A DNA stretch of 64,000 nt. Source: Ceratodon purpureus. Its lineage: Eukaryota; Streptophyta; Bryopsida; Pseudoditrichales; Ditrichaceae. Positions 1-11,458 of the stretch are shown one piece after another (positions within the stretch are counted from its first letter, which is position 1; each line of letters starts with the position of its first letter). The notes under the pieces are model-generated. The model saw only the letters and a list, made by a program, of their open reading frames with translations, did not search any database and had not been told where the DNA came from. Location of the stretch: assembly GCA_014871385.1 (NCBI GenBank), contig CM026426.1:1275544-1339543 (forward strand), read 5' to 3'. Both the position numbers and the translations under genes were made by a program.

Positions 1-1290
1 TGAGCATGATCGGCGTCCAGGGTCTCACAAGTAGTACGGTACGCTATCTCTGCCTCATGTAGCTGTGCACGAATTCTGGCAAGCATTACACCGTGTCGCT
101 CTTTCTTAAACTCCCACTCAGCAACTCGGTTTCGGGATGCTTGCACTTGGTCGTACCATGAATTAACCAGGGCCTCGCAATTGCGGAGTATGATGTTGTT
201 AGAACGTTTTTCCTCTACGCCATTGCCGGAACCACATTCTCCCATCGCAACGACAAGCACCGTCCGGGAGTGCTCATACTTTCCCATAGCCTGCTCATAC
301 TGCTCACGCTTTTCAGATATCTTCCGAGTAAGTGTTCTAGAACGCTCCTTCTCGGTGCGGAGTATATTTTTCTTCTTGCTCACAGTAGCATACGCGAGGT
401 GGCGAGCCTCTTGGAGTTTCATTTGTTCTGCCTGTACTAATGGAATTATCCCGGAACGAAGCGCACAGAGACCTGGGAGGACTTTGTCGACGTCAACGGG
501 AGTATTCCCAGTAGTCTGGACATGGCGGGTACGAAGATTACGTGTAGATGTCTCTCCAACCTCGACCTGTTTATTCTTCTCCCGAGCATAATTATACTTG
601 ACAGCTGGGGATTTTGTTTCAGGGCTCATCGTATTCAGGGTCGGTTTGGTGTTAGCCATATCCTCGGTGTCTGGCGTAAAGTAACCTGATACGAGGGCTT
701 CTGAATTCGGTTCAGTCGGGTCCAATGGAGGTCCGCTGCGTTTAACGATGTTCACCTGTACACCCACAAAACAAAACTGCATCAGATGATGCCGGTATGG
801 GATGATACGGCCACAACCAGAAGCCAAAACCATAATGATGCAGGGCAACGTGGAAAAATTAACAAATTCAGAGACAGGGGACCGCTATGGTGATATTGTG
901 AGGGTCAGCCAGATTGCTCACCGCATCGGAGAATGGCGGGGGGATAACTTTCGGAATCGCGTGAAGAGGGGTGTCCAGGTTTTCGAAGTCAGGGAAGACA
1001 CGGGGAACATCGGTATGGGACTGGTGTGGATGAGTAACCTTGAAGGCAAACTCCGCCCAATTTACCTCGTATTTTATTTCAAACAGTGGTTTAAGACACC
1101 CTTCCTGTCCGGTAGAGGCCTTCACGGAGTGGAAGAAACACTGGGTGAGTGCAGCAGGTCGCGAAGAGTCCATAAACATGGCGGAGATGAGAAAGGGCAA
1201 AAACAAATCGCAGCGGACAAGTAGCGACCCAATTCCGAATGAGCAGTTAACAGCAACGGGAACACCACGTGCGGTATGTTCAGAACTCAT
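1..1290 (-). CDS. Coiled-coil protein, unknown function, 3' end beyond window (probable two-exon model)
   Basis: I do not recognise this gene. On the minus strand a reading frame stays open from about 755 to the window edge and is highly charged and heptad-like (motifs such as EKERSRTL, EKREQYEQ, EWEFKKERHG), suggesting a long coiled coil after a Pro/Thr/Ser-rich start. A preceding exon can be modelled from ATG at 1290 to about 883 (136 codons), followed by an acceptor (tgtacag) at 756 that keeps phase 0. The donor (GCG/GTCCCC) is poor, so the intron is an inference; translation could instead start at ATG 659 or 629. A TATATA stretch at 1357-1362 lies about 67 bp upstream of ATG 1290. The coiled-coil character resembles the genes at 50.5 and 56-59 kb, but the region where their RING finger would sit is outside the window. 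Confidence 0.45.
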
Positions 1291-1744
1291 GCCATGAATC
1301 TCTGTTCTCGTTTTGGTACCATGATGTAGTCGTTAAAACGGTTTGTAGGCCATGTCTATATACACCTACTCGAACTCCATCGCTTGTTCGATTACTCTAT
1401 TCAGTACTCCATCTAACCTGATCAGGACAACATGTAGTCTGCGGATGGACACGCGTTTCAAGATCCGCCAAGTCGAGTACATTTCACTCCTTCAGCATTT
1501 TTGAGTGACTCGACTGCTAGTTTGAGTAACGACTTCCAGTATAGTACACCTACAGCTGGATACAATCACGTAACGACTTCTGTCTCCATGATGGGACCTC
1601 GTCACGACGACCTCACACCAAGCTTCCCCCGGGTCAGTGCTCGTTTCTTAACGTATATGAGCCAGTGCATGTGCATTGCGGTGCTTTTTCGACATTGTGA
1701 AGACGTTGCCGCCATTTTGTTATACCATCTTATAACGGGATTCG

Positions 1745-2884
1745 TTGGTCACTAAACCACTACAGTTCTGGACGTTGCTGATTTCTTCGTTGGTGATCTC
1801 CCAGAGATCGTGCAGTCCACCTTACGCATTAAGAGACGCAAGTCGGATCAATGAACTCGAGAGCACTGTGAAGAAAATGGCTTGCGACCTGAATAGCAGC
1901 AAGGAGCACATTCGTGAGGTGAAGGAGTTACTTTTAAAGCTTATAAATCCCCCGGCATATCATGCGGCACCTGTCTCAACACCGACGGCGGAGCCGAATA
2001 CCAGCAGACAGATTCATGGACCAGGTACAACGGCTCAACATGTTTTCGTTTCTGGTGTTTCTACAGGGGACACTGTTGTACCGAGAGTGTCACCGAACGC
2101 TCAGAAGGAGGGTCAAACCATAAGTATCCAACACTCACGCTCGGAGACTCGGGTGGGCACCAACGTAGCTTCGCCCGATGACCAAGAGACTGGTCTACAC
2201 TCATGCCCCAGCGGCGACACAGTGCCGGTGACACCTAACACACTTCTGCAGAATTTCCGCAATAGGATGCCCATAGGAGCAGCCGTTTCAACCGAAGTAT
2301 CAGCTTCCATTGGTACCATCTCTCGAGAAGTATCGCCGAGACCTACTCCGGATCACACGTCCCGACCAAGTGTTTCCCGTCCTTCAACTGGCGAATGCGA
2401 TGGCGTTCTCCACACACATGCACTCAGCCTTCCGGATTCCACACAAGACGGCGTAGCAACTAGGAGGATGACAATTACAAGCGATCAGACGACTTCAATC
2501 CGTCGACCGAGGGAGAAATTTGATTTAACATTGCTGCCGAGGATCACAGATGGGGCCATAGCTGCGAACTGCCTATGTTTCATTTTACACCCGGATTTCG
2601 GAAACACGATCGTAGCTGAAGGGAGATCAGGAGGAAGTTGGAAATCGCCGTCCAGCAAGTTTGGGCACTTATGCAGTGAAGGCCAGCAAATGGTGCAAGT
2701 GCACAAGATTCTGGTACCAAACATCCCACTGATTTTTGTAGAAAGTCGACAACATTTTACACTGCTGGACCATGCAGTTGTCAAGCCTAGCGGATCAAGT
2801 GTGTATGTAAAGTGGATTTCGAAATTGCTTACGAAGAAGACGAAATCAATGATCTCAGCCGGCGAACAGAGCTGTCGACGCTGA
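1745..2884 (+). CDS. Hypothetical protein with DUF8039-like C-terminal domain (probably last exon)
   Basis: A 379-codon open frame with no ATG at its 5' end (it opens on TTG), so it is probably an exon entered from an upstream intron; a possible acceptor is gatcgtgcag just before about 1818, and the first in-frame ATG is near 1877. Residues about 35-70 look like a short coiled coil (INELESTVKKMACDL). The middle 200 residues are Ser/Thr/Pro-rich and probably disordered. The last 100 residues form a compact domain with the spaced pattern IVAEG, GGSWKS, KFG, CSEGQQMVQVH, ILVPNIPL, SSVYVKW. That layout recalls DUF8039 of plant transposon-associated proteins, by memory of the pattern only. It is divergent from the minus-strand gene at 1-1290, about 0.5 kb away. 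Function unknown. Confidence 0.5.
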   Translation: MVTKPLQFWTLLISSLVISQRSCSPPYALRDASRINELESTVKKMACDLNSSKEHIREVKELLLKLINPPAYHAAPVSTPTAEPNTSRQIHGPGTTAQHVFVSGVSTGDTVVPRVSPNAQKEGQTISIQHSRSETRVGTNVASPDDQETGLHSCPSGDTVPVTPNTLLQNFRNRMPIGAAVSTEVSASIGTISREVSPRPTPDHTSRPSVSRPSTGECDGVLHTHALSLPDSTQDGVATRRMTITSDQTTSIRRPREKFDLTLLPRITDGAIAANCLCFILHPDFGNTIVAEGRSGGSWKSPSSKFGHLCSEGQQMVQVHKILVPNIPLIFVESRQHFTLLDHAVVKPSGSSVYVKWISKLLTKKTKSMISAGEQSCRR

Positions 2885-4717
2885 AACCTCTATATATCAG
2901 TTTCCCGAAACAGATACTTTCACGTAGCAAATGAATTCCGAAATCAGCCTCGATCATTGCTTGCTGTTAGTTATAACAGTAATCGAAATGTGCACTGTAT
3001 CTATTATGTAATGCCAAATCGCGAGTTTTTTAAATCCAAGAGTTTTACCGCCAGCAGGGCCCCCCTGTTCATGTGAATGACTGTTTGATCATCTAGTCAT
3101 CCATGCATGATCCCCCCATGAATTCCGATGCAGCACTGTATATATTCCAACAAGATTAATCCCCACCCAGACAGAGCCCTAACCCTAAACCCACATCACC
3201 GACCCTAATCCGCGACCACCGAATATTTCATGGAACCTATATGCAGATGGATTAGGTCAAGCCAGGTGTCATCGTCGGCGGATTATCATATCCATCTCAT
3301 ATACCCTCCGGGTATCCAAAAAAAGAATATCAACCACATACACCCGGTATATATCCTCCATCTACGCCGACAACCCGGTCGTAAGCATGGTATAAGAAAG
3401 TCACCTAGGTATGAACATGACCATTGTACCCATCCCGAACGGTTCCCGGTACACGGATATGGAACCCAGTGGACCTGGTATCAATAGTACTCTGTTGGAC
3501 CATGTGAAATGGCTCGAACTATGTTATCAATCAACTCACGGCGGGTATCGAAGTGGGTAAACTCACGGTCAAACTTACCTACGACCAACATCCATTCCCA
3601 TCGTCGTCACAGGACATCATCCACCCTTCCATGATACCAAAAATAAAACCTTCAAATCTCAAATTTACTGCGAAGCTGGCCAGCACAGTAAACGAAGCAA
3701 GTCCCACGTGGGCTGAATTTTTTTGAGACCAGAATCAGTGGGTCCCCACAAGCAAACTCGAGCGTTTCTCCTCCTTCCAGAATAGCTCTGACAGTGGACC
3801 AACTACACCGGAAAGAATTTTCTGAACACCAGAGCGACCACTCCCCAATTAGCCCCCTTTTCGGTGTAAAGTCTGGTGTATTAGACTGCGTTTTCCACTA
3901 GTGAGGACCCATGTTAGTGACTCCATTTAATTGCTGTGTATCATGTATCAATGGTTAAAATGTCTATTAGAGTTTTCTACTTAGATTTCTTCCTGGATGC
4001 CAATATACTTTTGGTTCTTGAATTTAGACTATAGAGTTTTCTTCAATGGGAACCAATGAATTGAATGATAGAGCAGGCTCATCCTTGTGGTTGTTCAAGC
4101 ACATTAATGATCTCAAATGCTTGGCTAGGTTTAAGGGCTTGAATGTGAACACCTTCTCTCTGTATGGTCACACCATGATTTATTGGTTAAACAAGAAATA
4201 AATAGTTATGATGTATATAGGTTAAAAAAATGATCATAACACATATAATGTGAAAACAATGCTTGAAAGCTTTGAAAGTCAATATATGTACATGGAATTA
4301 CCTTCTTTTTCAAAAAATTATAAAAATAGATAGTTAGTAATTAAAAAGGTGAAATGACATTAGAAGTGATTTGACTATTTTTGAATTGAATAACTTGAGA
4401 AATATACCTTTTTAATGACATTATTCAATTTTATATGTATATGATTTTAGTACGTGAAACTTTATTATGTCATGTAAACTTATGTAAAGTTCTATGGTAT
4501 AATGTTATGTTATGTGAATGTCCCTGTCATATATTTAGAATGTTACATTTAGAGACTTCAAAATAAAGGCTTAATATAAAAAAAATAAACCAAGAATAAA
4601 AAACATCAAATATAATTTGTTTAATAATTTAATCCAAGTCTCTTTTTACATTTATAAATGAAAAATACCTTCTATTTTCAAGTGTTAATTACAAAGAAAT
4701 TTATTGTCATAGTATGA

Positions 4718-4761
<44 letters not shown>

Positions 4762-5105
4762 ACATTGACCACTTCATCTAGAAACCCAACATTAACAATT
4801 CAATATAGAAGTCTTAAATTTGTTTAAAATTATTTTTACATTATAAATTCACACAACTTAGCAAAAGAGACCGCGCAATTCACAATTATAAATCATTAGA
4901 AATCATAAATCATTTATGAACAAAGCCCCAACAATGGGCCTAAAGGCTTTACATGCAATGGGACTTCTAATTAGGCCCAAGGAATGGGCCTCAAATGTTT
5001 ACAAGCAAAGGGGCTAGATCCCAAAAGTCAGGCCTGATTAGGGGCTGAAAGGATCCCGAATCCGGACCACCTTTGGCCAGCCCCAGATCAAATATAAACT
5101 GGGCC
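2885..5105. other. AT-rich spacer with (AT)n microsatellite and GGCC-rich direct repeats
   Basis: No convincing gene. About 4721-4757 is a simple (AT)n run. About 4920-5105 holds several imperfect copies of an AATGGGCCT / TTTACAAGCAA type sequence (for example near 4935, 4986 and 4999), ending at the left border of the Harbinger element. A short CCCTAAACCC stretch near 3180 resembles the plant telomere repeat but is only about two units long. Confidence 0.6.
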
Positions 5106-5108
5106 TTA

Positions 5109-6323
5109 AGCCCAGTTCGCACCTGGCATTATGTAATGTGCCTGGGTGTTACATAAGACTGCGAATTCAGAAAAGTAACGACTCGTTCACACTGCATTAG
5201 GTACTGGATGAGGTTCGGGTAAGTTTATCCTGATTATACGTATTGGGTGTTTAATGTACACACTGGTGATACATACTGGGTACGCCACGTAGGCTGTATA
5301 GCCGGTTTTTGGTAGTGGGCGGTCACACCAGGTGACTCATGTAACGTGTTTACATCATTGTCTTTTCCAGATCAATCTCTCAACTCAGCGCCCACTCTTC
5401 CTGTGTCGTCTTCCCACTTTCTTCACCCATCCAGAGTGTTTGTGAACTTCCGGGATTGTTGTGCGTGGGTTTTTGATGGATGCTTCATTCGCCTGCTCTG
5501 TGTCTCTGCGTTCCGTGAAGCGCTCTCCTTGTTGTTATTCCGGCAATCGCTCATGAGGTTTTTAATTTTGTTGAGAGGGGTTGGAGGATATCTGGGTTTT
5601 GCGTGAATGCAATTTTTTGGGATTTTCGAGAGTCGACGGTTTCGTTGATGCTGTCCGCGGTTGAGTGGATCAGCGCCTCCTTACACATCAGGTTCGCATT
5701 CGCTCGTTCTGATTTCGCATTCCACTACGAAACAGCGAGGTTTTGAGAGATTACGTGTTTTTTTGGATGGTTTTGGAATTCCTTCATGTCCAATGTCGTT
5801 TAATTTGTTGCCGTTTTCCTCATGTGCAATTCGTAGTTTGTGTTGGTTAATGCTTTATGCGGTGTATTGGCTATTTTGATTTTTATTTTGAGATTCCATG
5901 TACTGGGTGTCTGAGACCGAAAGACTAGAAGCCGCTGTCGAAAATTCTTTCATAGCATGTTAGGGTTTCCATCAGGAACTCCGTAATTGCATCGCAATGT
6001 TCGCATTTACTGACGCTCTGCCTATTGTGCTCGCATGTCCACGGTGACTGCAGGGTATTCACTTCTACGGTTCAATTGCTGGTATGTTATCTCACCTTCT
6101 CTGATCGAAGCTCCTTCCCTCATATCTGATATTTTAGTGCAGTTCCTTTACTCTCCGACTGTTTCCATCTGAGGACAATAGGTTTTATAAGGCCAACGAT
6201 GCAGGCCTCTTTCTCCGTAACGTTGGATTTTTTTTTCATTTTAATTAACGATGAGGTTATGCTCCATGAGTCTGATGAGACAATTGCGTGCATGGTTTTC
6301 CAGAGTCAGAGTAACGAAATCTG
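5109..6323 (+). other. 5' region of the Harbinger transposase gene
   Basis: About 1.2 kb between the left terminus and the transposase ATG. It contains only short ORFs. T-rich tracts (for example around 5760 and 6230) and stop codons in all frames fit a promoter plus 5' UTR, possibly with an intron. CGCCACGTAGG at 5283-5293 recurs in the same orientation near the right end (11349-11359), so both ends share a short direct motif containing an ACGT core. Confidence 0.5.
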
Positions 6324-7673
6324 ATGGATTTTTTTGTGGACCCCCGTAACCTGTATGCATTCACGGCTTGGTTACTGTTGCAACTCCTGCACGACCAAAA
6401 ACAACCTTCGGGGGCTCTTACCGTCGGTGAAGCAGATGACGATGGTTTCGAGGAGCTCAGTGCAATTACGAATAGTCTCATGGGACCTGTATATGATGCC
6501 AGCGCACTGTTCAATGCAAGCCTCTCCAATTTCAGGTTATGTACTCTGGCTACGGTGTTTGATGAGGATGTCCGTTTCTGGGTTCGTCCTAGGTCAACCA
6601 CCTGGTTCTCCAGATTTTTACTGGAACAATATGACGATGAGAGATGGATGCAAATGTTTAGAATGTCTAAAAGAGCAGTTGTTGCTCTTGCAGACTTGCT
6701 TCGGCCTCATGTTGAACATCAGAATACCAAGTATCGTTTAGCAATCCCTGTCCTAATCCGTGTGGCCTGCACTTTATTTAAACTCACTCATGGTGCCAGT
6801 CTCATAGTCTGCAGTGAGATGTTTGCGGTTGGGAAAAGTACTGTCTCTATCATACTGCGAGATGTTGTAAACGCAATAAACGATGGTATGCAAGAAGAGA
6901 TTAGCTGGCCTACTGGTGAGAGACTTCGGCAGATTCAGTTGGATTTTAAGCGATTATGTGGACTGCCTGCTGTGGTAGGCAGTATCGATGGCACTCACAT
7001 CTCCATATCTAAACCTCAGAATGGTCCAGCGGACTATTATTACTTTAAGTCGGGAGGTTACACGATGAATTGTCAAGCAGTTGTCGATAGTGACAAACGT
7101 TTTCTAGACCTATTTCTTGGAATGCCTGGTTCAACAAATGATGCCAGAATGTTACGACGCTCTTCCTTGCATCATCTGGCGATGCACAACAACCTCTTTG
7201 ACAGGCGTAACTCTATTGATGGATTTCCACCTTTTCTGCTGGGAGACTCTGGGTATCCTTTACTCCCCTGGCTCATGGTCCCAGTAAGAGGTCCAGGGCG
7301 GCTCACAATAGCGGAGGAGCTGTTCAACCGCAGGTTGAGAAGGGACAGGTGTGTAGTTGAAAACGCTTTTGGTATATTAAAGCAGACATTTCGGGAGTTG
7401 CTGGTTAAATCCCAGTTACACGTCACATTTCTACCAGACGTGATCACTGCTTGTGCGATTCTGCATAACGTCCTTTTAGGCCACTCAGTCGATGAGGTCG
7501 AGCAACTGCTACACGTACTGCGCACAGAAGGGTTTGAGGGGGAGGTTCTCGACGACGAAGGAGGGCAGGCTGATGATGGTCAGGCGGGCGGTGAGGATGT
7601 GGTAATTGCTCGTGGTGCAGAGGTTCGGCGTGAGTTGGGTGTATACCTGACCATGCAACGTAATGTGGCCTAA
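6324..7673 (+). CDS. PIF/Harbinger transposase (HARBI1-like, DDE_Tnp_4 family)
   Basis: A 449-residue intact nuclease that would cut and rejoin the element ends at TTA/TAA sites in the nucleus. A helix-turn-helix-like stretch lies at about residues 140-186 (LIRVACTLFKLTHGAS...VGKSTVS). The RNase-H-fold catalytic triad is visible: Asp222 in VVGSIDGTH, Asp308 in LLGDSGYPL and Glu346 in RCVVENAFGILK; the family motif GSTNDARML (residues 269-277) is also present. The length is within the usual range for plant PIF transposases. ATG at 6324 is the natural start, with no stop or frameshift in the domain, so the protein may still be functional. The acidic tail (about 405-430) is low complexity. Its partner is the convergent ORF at 9059-10276. 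Confidence 0.93.
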   Translation: MDFFVDPRNLYAFTAWLLLQLLHDQKQPSGALTVGEADDDGFEELSAITNSLMGPVYDASALFNASLSNFRLCTLATVFDEDVRFWVRPRSTTWFSRFLLEQYDDERWMQMFRMSKRAVVALADLLRPHVEHQNTKYRLAIPVLIRVACTLFKLTHGASLIVCSEMFAVGKSTVSIILRDVVNAINDGMQEEISWPTGERLRQIQLDFKRLCGLPAVVGSIDGTHISISKPQNGPADYYYFKSGGYTMNCQAVVDSDKRFLDLFLGMPGSTNDARMLRRSSLHHLAMHNNLFDRRNSIDGFPPFLLGDSGYPLLPWLMVPVRGPGRLTIAEELFNRRLRRDRCVVENAFGILKQTFRELLVKSQLHVTFLPDVITACAILHNVLLGHSVDEVEQLLHVLRTEGFEGEVLDDEGGQADDGQAGGEDVVIARGAEVRRELGVYLTMQRNVA

Positions 7674-9058
7674 TGGCCGCTCAAGGTAAGGAGAAAACTT
7701 CATGGATCGGTCTCTGGTTTGTGGATGTGAGGATCGTGATGCCGTTTTTGAGTTATCACGTGGTTCCACTTTGGGATCACATGGACTGCGTTCGTTAGGA
7801 CAAATAGTAGGCTTTTTTGTTTCGATTGCCGAGCTGCGTGTGTAGGTTCACATGGTTCTACACCCTGGACGAGGATCAAGCTGCGGCACATGACCCTCTT
7901 CGCAGCTTTTAATGAAAAGATTGTATCGATTTCTTGAGCAGTCGGGTAACCGAGGACCGCGTAGCAGATGATATCCGATCCCTTATGAAAGTGTTGTATA
8001 GTCTAGTCAGAAGACAATCCGTTATCTAATCCTTCTTGCACCAGAATGCGATTGGTTCCTCAAGGTTTTCAGTGCAGGAAGTTGGGCCCAAATGATACTG
8101 TGGCTTTGCACCAAGCTAATCCTGGGGAGTATTTGTATGGAGAATACGATTCTGGTTGCTTCAGGAATGAAGGGGCAGAGGGGTTTTCAGAGGCATTTGC
8201 ATGCTGAGATTAAACGGGCTTGTCCGGAATTTCTATCTTGAGATAACCAGATTTTAGAGCTAGGTCTGCCCGGATGTCGATTGGGTTAACCACAGTGCTT
8301 ACCAGAAGGCATTACGGTAGTTCTGTTGTTTGGATATGGTTGAATCGGACCAGCATATGGACTGTAGGATTCTCGGCTAGGTAAAGTCTAGGAGCTGGAG
8401 AGGGTATATTACAGTGTCTTCTGTAGGTTTGGTTCTTCGTACTATTTCGAATTATTCCTAATCGTTATTTCTAATAAAGAAATAATCGGTTTCACAACCG
8501 GAAAATATAATTTCTGCCTTGTCTGCACACGTTGCATACGCTTCATTGTGAGTAGTAGGAGAAGTTCGAGACAGTAGAGAATATGAATGGAAATTGGATT
8601 TTATTTTTATTTTTTTAAAATTTATGCTTATCAGTTACATATGAATCGTCATGTATACTATGGACTCCCATTCTAAAACACATTCTGTCCTCTTACTGCA
8701 GGTGTGACTCGGAACTGGGCTATGCTTTGTTCGAATGGACTGTACTCAAAACAAGCATGCGACACCGCCTGCTGATCAGTGGGAGTTGGCCGTCGGGTCG
8801 ACATTCTCTTCCGCGGGTAGAGCATAGACCCGGTCCGTCGCTCTCGCAGCAGCGGTGAGTAGTTGTATGCATGGTTTCTTGATTCGGCAGAGCTGCAGTC
8901 ATGTGGTCCTCTGGTCGAAGCCGCATTTCTGTTCCTGTTCTGTCGTTTCCTTCGTGTGTCCTCAGTGTAGACTGCGTACCATACTCTCCTACTCCATAGA
9001 CTCTGTATCCAGTAGAATGCTCTGCCTGCATGTAAGGCGCACCAGCATAGAATGTCGT
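7674..9058. other. Spacer between the two convergent Harbinger genes
   Basis: About 1.4 kb of sequence without a convincing ORF; short frames on both strands have no recognisable motif. It should contain the 3' UTRs of the transposase (plus) and of the trihelix gene (minus). AATAAA-like signals occur (for example around 8474), but I cannot assign the polyadenylation sites. Confidence 0.6.
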
Positions 9059-10276
9059 TCATGTTCCTCTTCTATCTCCATGTACCGCTTCAGGCATACT
9101 AGGCAATGGAAATTCTTTGTTCATGTTTAAAGACTGACTCAAAACCGTGGAGAGTTGAGACAAGCAAGAGACCATTTCACCTTGCTTAAGTATGCTCAGA
9201 CGGGCGTTGTCGTTGGCCACTGTTGCGTTTTCATATAATCTTCTATCCTTCTCGCGCTGGTAAGCCATCTGCTCACTGAAAAGCTTCAGCTGTACTTCAA
9301 TTTCCGACCTCTCCAGTTCTCTCGAAGCGTCTGCGATGTCTTGCATTTGCTGTGCCATCACAACGCCTGATGCCTTTGTCGCATCCGCTATGATTGCATG
9401 CCCTGTCAAATTTTTTCGTTTGTGGCCTGTGTTTCCTGTACGCCGCTGCATTGTTGCATGTGAAGTCTCAGACGAGCTAATGACATGGGGGGTGACTCCA
9501 GGCGGGAGTCCCATGTAAGGTCTAGAGCTCGGGGTTCCTCTAGCATCACTTGGACCAGCTGCATGTGAGGGCGTGGAAGATCGGCGCTGAGGTGACCGTG
9601 GAGGTGTCGAAAACCCTGAGGCTTGGGTGTAATCTGCAGGTGGTATATCGGATGGGTCTTCAGTATCAGGTTCGCTCTCACCCTCTTCTTCATTTCTTGT
9701 CTCAGTTTGGGGCGGTCTATAGTTCACGTCGTTGGGAGATAGCATATCACGAACATGTGGAGGGTTTATCATCGGCCAACTACCATACCACTCGTGGATC
9801 CCTTCATACACATCCTGCAAAAAAACCCTGGGCAGGCCCTCTGATTTCCTCTGTGTAGAATTCATGTCCCAGTAATCTGATACGTTGCGACCTGTCCTGC
9901 TCAAGTAATCCGCAATCCTCTTATACTCTGGCACAATCTGGTTCCATTTGCCTTTGCATGCGGGGCCGTCACGGTAAATGGGTGAGAATCCTGCATTGTT
10001 CACGACAGCAGCCACGCGTATCCACTTACTGGTTTCGGGCACCATTAGGTCCCGTCCGTCGACAGTGTGGAGTTCTTGGAAGAACTGTTCACGCTTGGCT
10101 GCAATCAGGACGGCGATTTCTTGAGGCCCCCAATTGGGACCGCGGTCTTTTCTTGCTCGTTTCGCTGGACTCGGGCCAGGTGGTGCAGGACTCGGTGGAG
10201 GCCCTCCTCTTACGAAGACTGATGGAACGGGTCCGCGGAAAGATGATGCTCGAGCTTGCGGTGTAGCAGACGTCAT
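9059..10276 (-). CDS. Harbinger-associated trihelix/Myb-like DNA-binding protein (ORF2)
   Basis: A 405-residue protein starting at a clear ATG (10276). Residues about 46-145 form a trihelix (Myb/SANT-like) domain, with the spaced tryptophans Trp49 (NWG), Trp85 (SKWIRVA) and Trp111 (KGKWNQIVPEYKRI), followed by SDYWDM. A proline/serine-rich linker (about 165-270) precedes a charged helical segment (about 310-360, ELERSEIEVQLK...) that may oligomerise. In PIF/Harbinger elements the second ORF encodes such a protein; it binds subterminal DNA and helps bring the transposase into the nucleus. The intact frame and the position inside the same termini indicate the cognate partner. Confidence 0.88.
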   Translation of the reverse strand: MTSATPQARASSFRGPVPSVFVRGGPPPSPAPPGPSPAKRARKDRGPNWGPQEIAVLIAAKREQFFQELHTVDGRDLMVPETSKWIRVAAVVNNAGFSPIYRDGPACKGKWNQIVPEYKRIADYLSRTGRNVSDYWDMNSTQRKSEGLPRVFLQDVYEGIHEWYGSWPMINPPHVRDMLSPNDVNYRPPQTETRNEEEGESEPDTEDPSDIPPADYTQASGFSTPPRSPQRRSSTPSHAAGPSDARGTPSSRPYMGLPPGVTPHVISSSETSHATMQRRTGNTGHKRKNLTGHAIIADATKASGVVMAQQMQDIADASRELERSEIEVQLKLFSEQMAYQREKDRRLYENATVANDNARLSILKQGEMVSCLSQLSTVLSQSLNMNKEFPLPSMPEAVHGDRRGT

Positions 10277-11458
10277 GGAACCTGATCGAAAATCATAGTT
10301 GTTAGTGTTTTATTTTTTATCGACTATGAACTAATTGAAGCATCGGAGTGGTAACTTGTGGTGTGCAGGTCCAGTGGCGCATTGACAAATTTATGAATTC
10401 AGCATCCGCATTTTTTTAAACAACTTCTTATAGAAGCATCGGAGTGGTTTTTTTTGTTTTGCAGGTCCTGTTTCAATTACGGTACATTCAAATGTCTACG
10501 TATCTGAGGTTTTACAAATTGCATGAACTGAAGAGTACTCACTGTCTGGAGGGAGAGCCGTGGGTCGAATAGGTGCTCCAAGATTCTGCCGACTCTCCAT
10601 TGCAGCGTAAGCTTTCCTGAAAATCCAAGTCCCTTGTTTAATTTCCCATGTCCATAGTCTATGCTAATACGTGATGCCTAGAATGGAAAACTCTGTGAAA
10701 TGTAGGAAGTTTGCGAGTGTCTACATAGTCAATCAGTTGGGCAGGGTATAACAGTGTTCATGTTTAAATTGTACTGACGACGTTCTTTAGCAGGACAAAT
10801 AGGTTTCCTACGCTGCTAGTACATTAAACAGTGGCTTTTGCTACTACACTCTTCCAAAAATTATCAACTTTCAATTTGACGGACACTGATTCGCATGGAC
10901 TTACAGTTTTTTTTTTTTTAATTCACAAAATAAAAACACAGGTACAATTCCACAGAAGAACAATGCAGGAAGAAGAAAATGGAAAGAGTACCGAACCTGA
11001 TAGAGGGATTCGATGGTATGCGAGTGAGGGGAGACCTCCTTGGCTGTGGTTTATGAAGCCTTCGATGATGAGAAGAAGGCGGCTCTTCCATGTACAGGCC
11101 ACGACTTTCTGCATGGGTTACGATTGGGCAGTGCTTCAAAATAGGCAAATTTGTAGGAAGATATGTGAGAGCGCTCTTTCATAATGTGCCACATTGCGTT
11201 GTACGTCATATAACCCATGCTACATTCGTGAAATCTAGAGAATTCATGAATTCGCAGTTAAGTTAAAGCAGGTAGTAGTGGCTTCGAAATAGCAAAGTGA
11301 GGAACTGCTTTTCAGCTAGTTGCCGTCTTATCCTCGTGCCAACTCCTCCGCCACGTAGGTTCGGTGAATGCAAATGTGCGTTGGTGTGAACACTCTCTCT
11401 TTTAATCAGGTTATTACCCCGCTATGACCTCTGGCTAGAGCCAGCTGCGAACGCACTT
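10277..11458. other. Right-end region of the Harbinger element, 5' of ORF2
   Basis: About 1.2 kb upstream of the minus-strand trihelix ORF. GAAGCATCGGAGTGG occurs twice (near 10338 and 10433), a short direct repeat of about 95 bp spacing that also includes GCAGGTCC. The only ORF of note (10831 onward) is not persuasive. Otherwise I see promoter/UTR-like DNA ending in the inverted terminus. Confidence 0.5.

Larger units (their letters stand above)
5109..11458. mobile_element. Complete PIF/Harbinger DNA transposon
   Basis: TTA at 5106-5108 and TTA at 11459-11461 fit the 3-bp target duplication of PIF/Harbinger elements. Just inside, the left terminus AGCCCAGTTCGCACCTGGC (5109-5127) pairs with the right terminus, read inverted, AAGTGCGTTCGCAGCTGGC (11440-11458); 13-14 of 19 bases agree, with GTTCGCA-N-CTGGC matching except at N. 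A second inverted pair, ACTGCGAATTCA at 5158-5169 and its complement at 11247-11258, sits subterminally. The 6.35-kb interior carries both proteins expected of this superfamily, tail to tail: a DDE transposase and a trihelix/Myb-like protein, both open. The first six terminal bases differ between ends, which is unusual, so exact borders are inferred. Confidence 0.8.

Noticed and set aside
3175-3195. Telomeric repeat tract
   Set aside because: Only about two CCCTAAA-like units; too short for an interstitial telomere.
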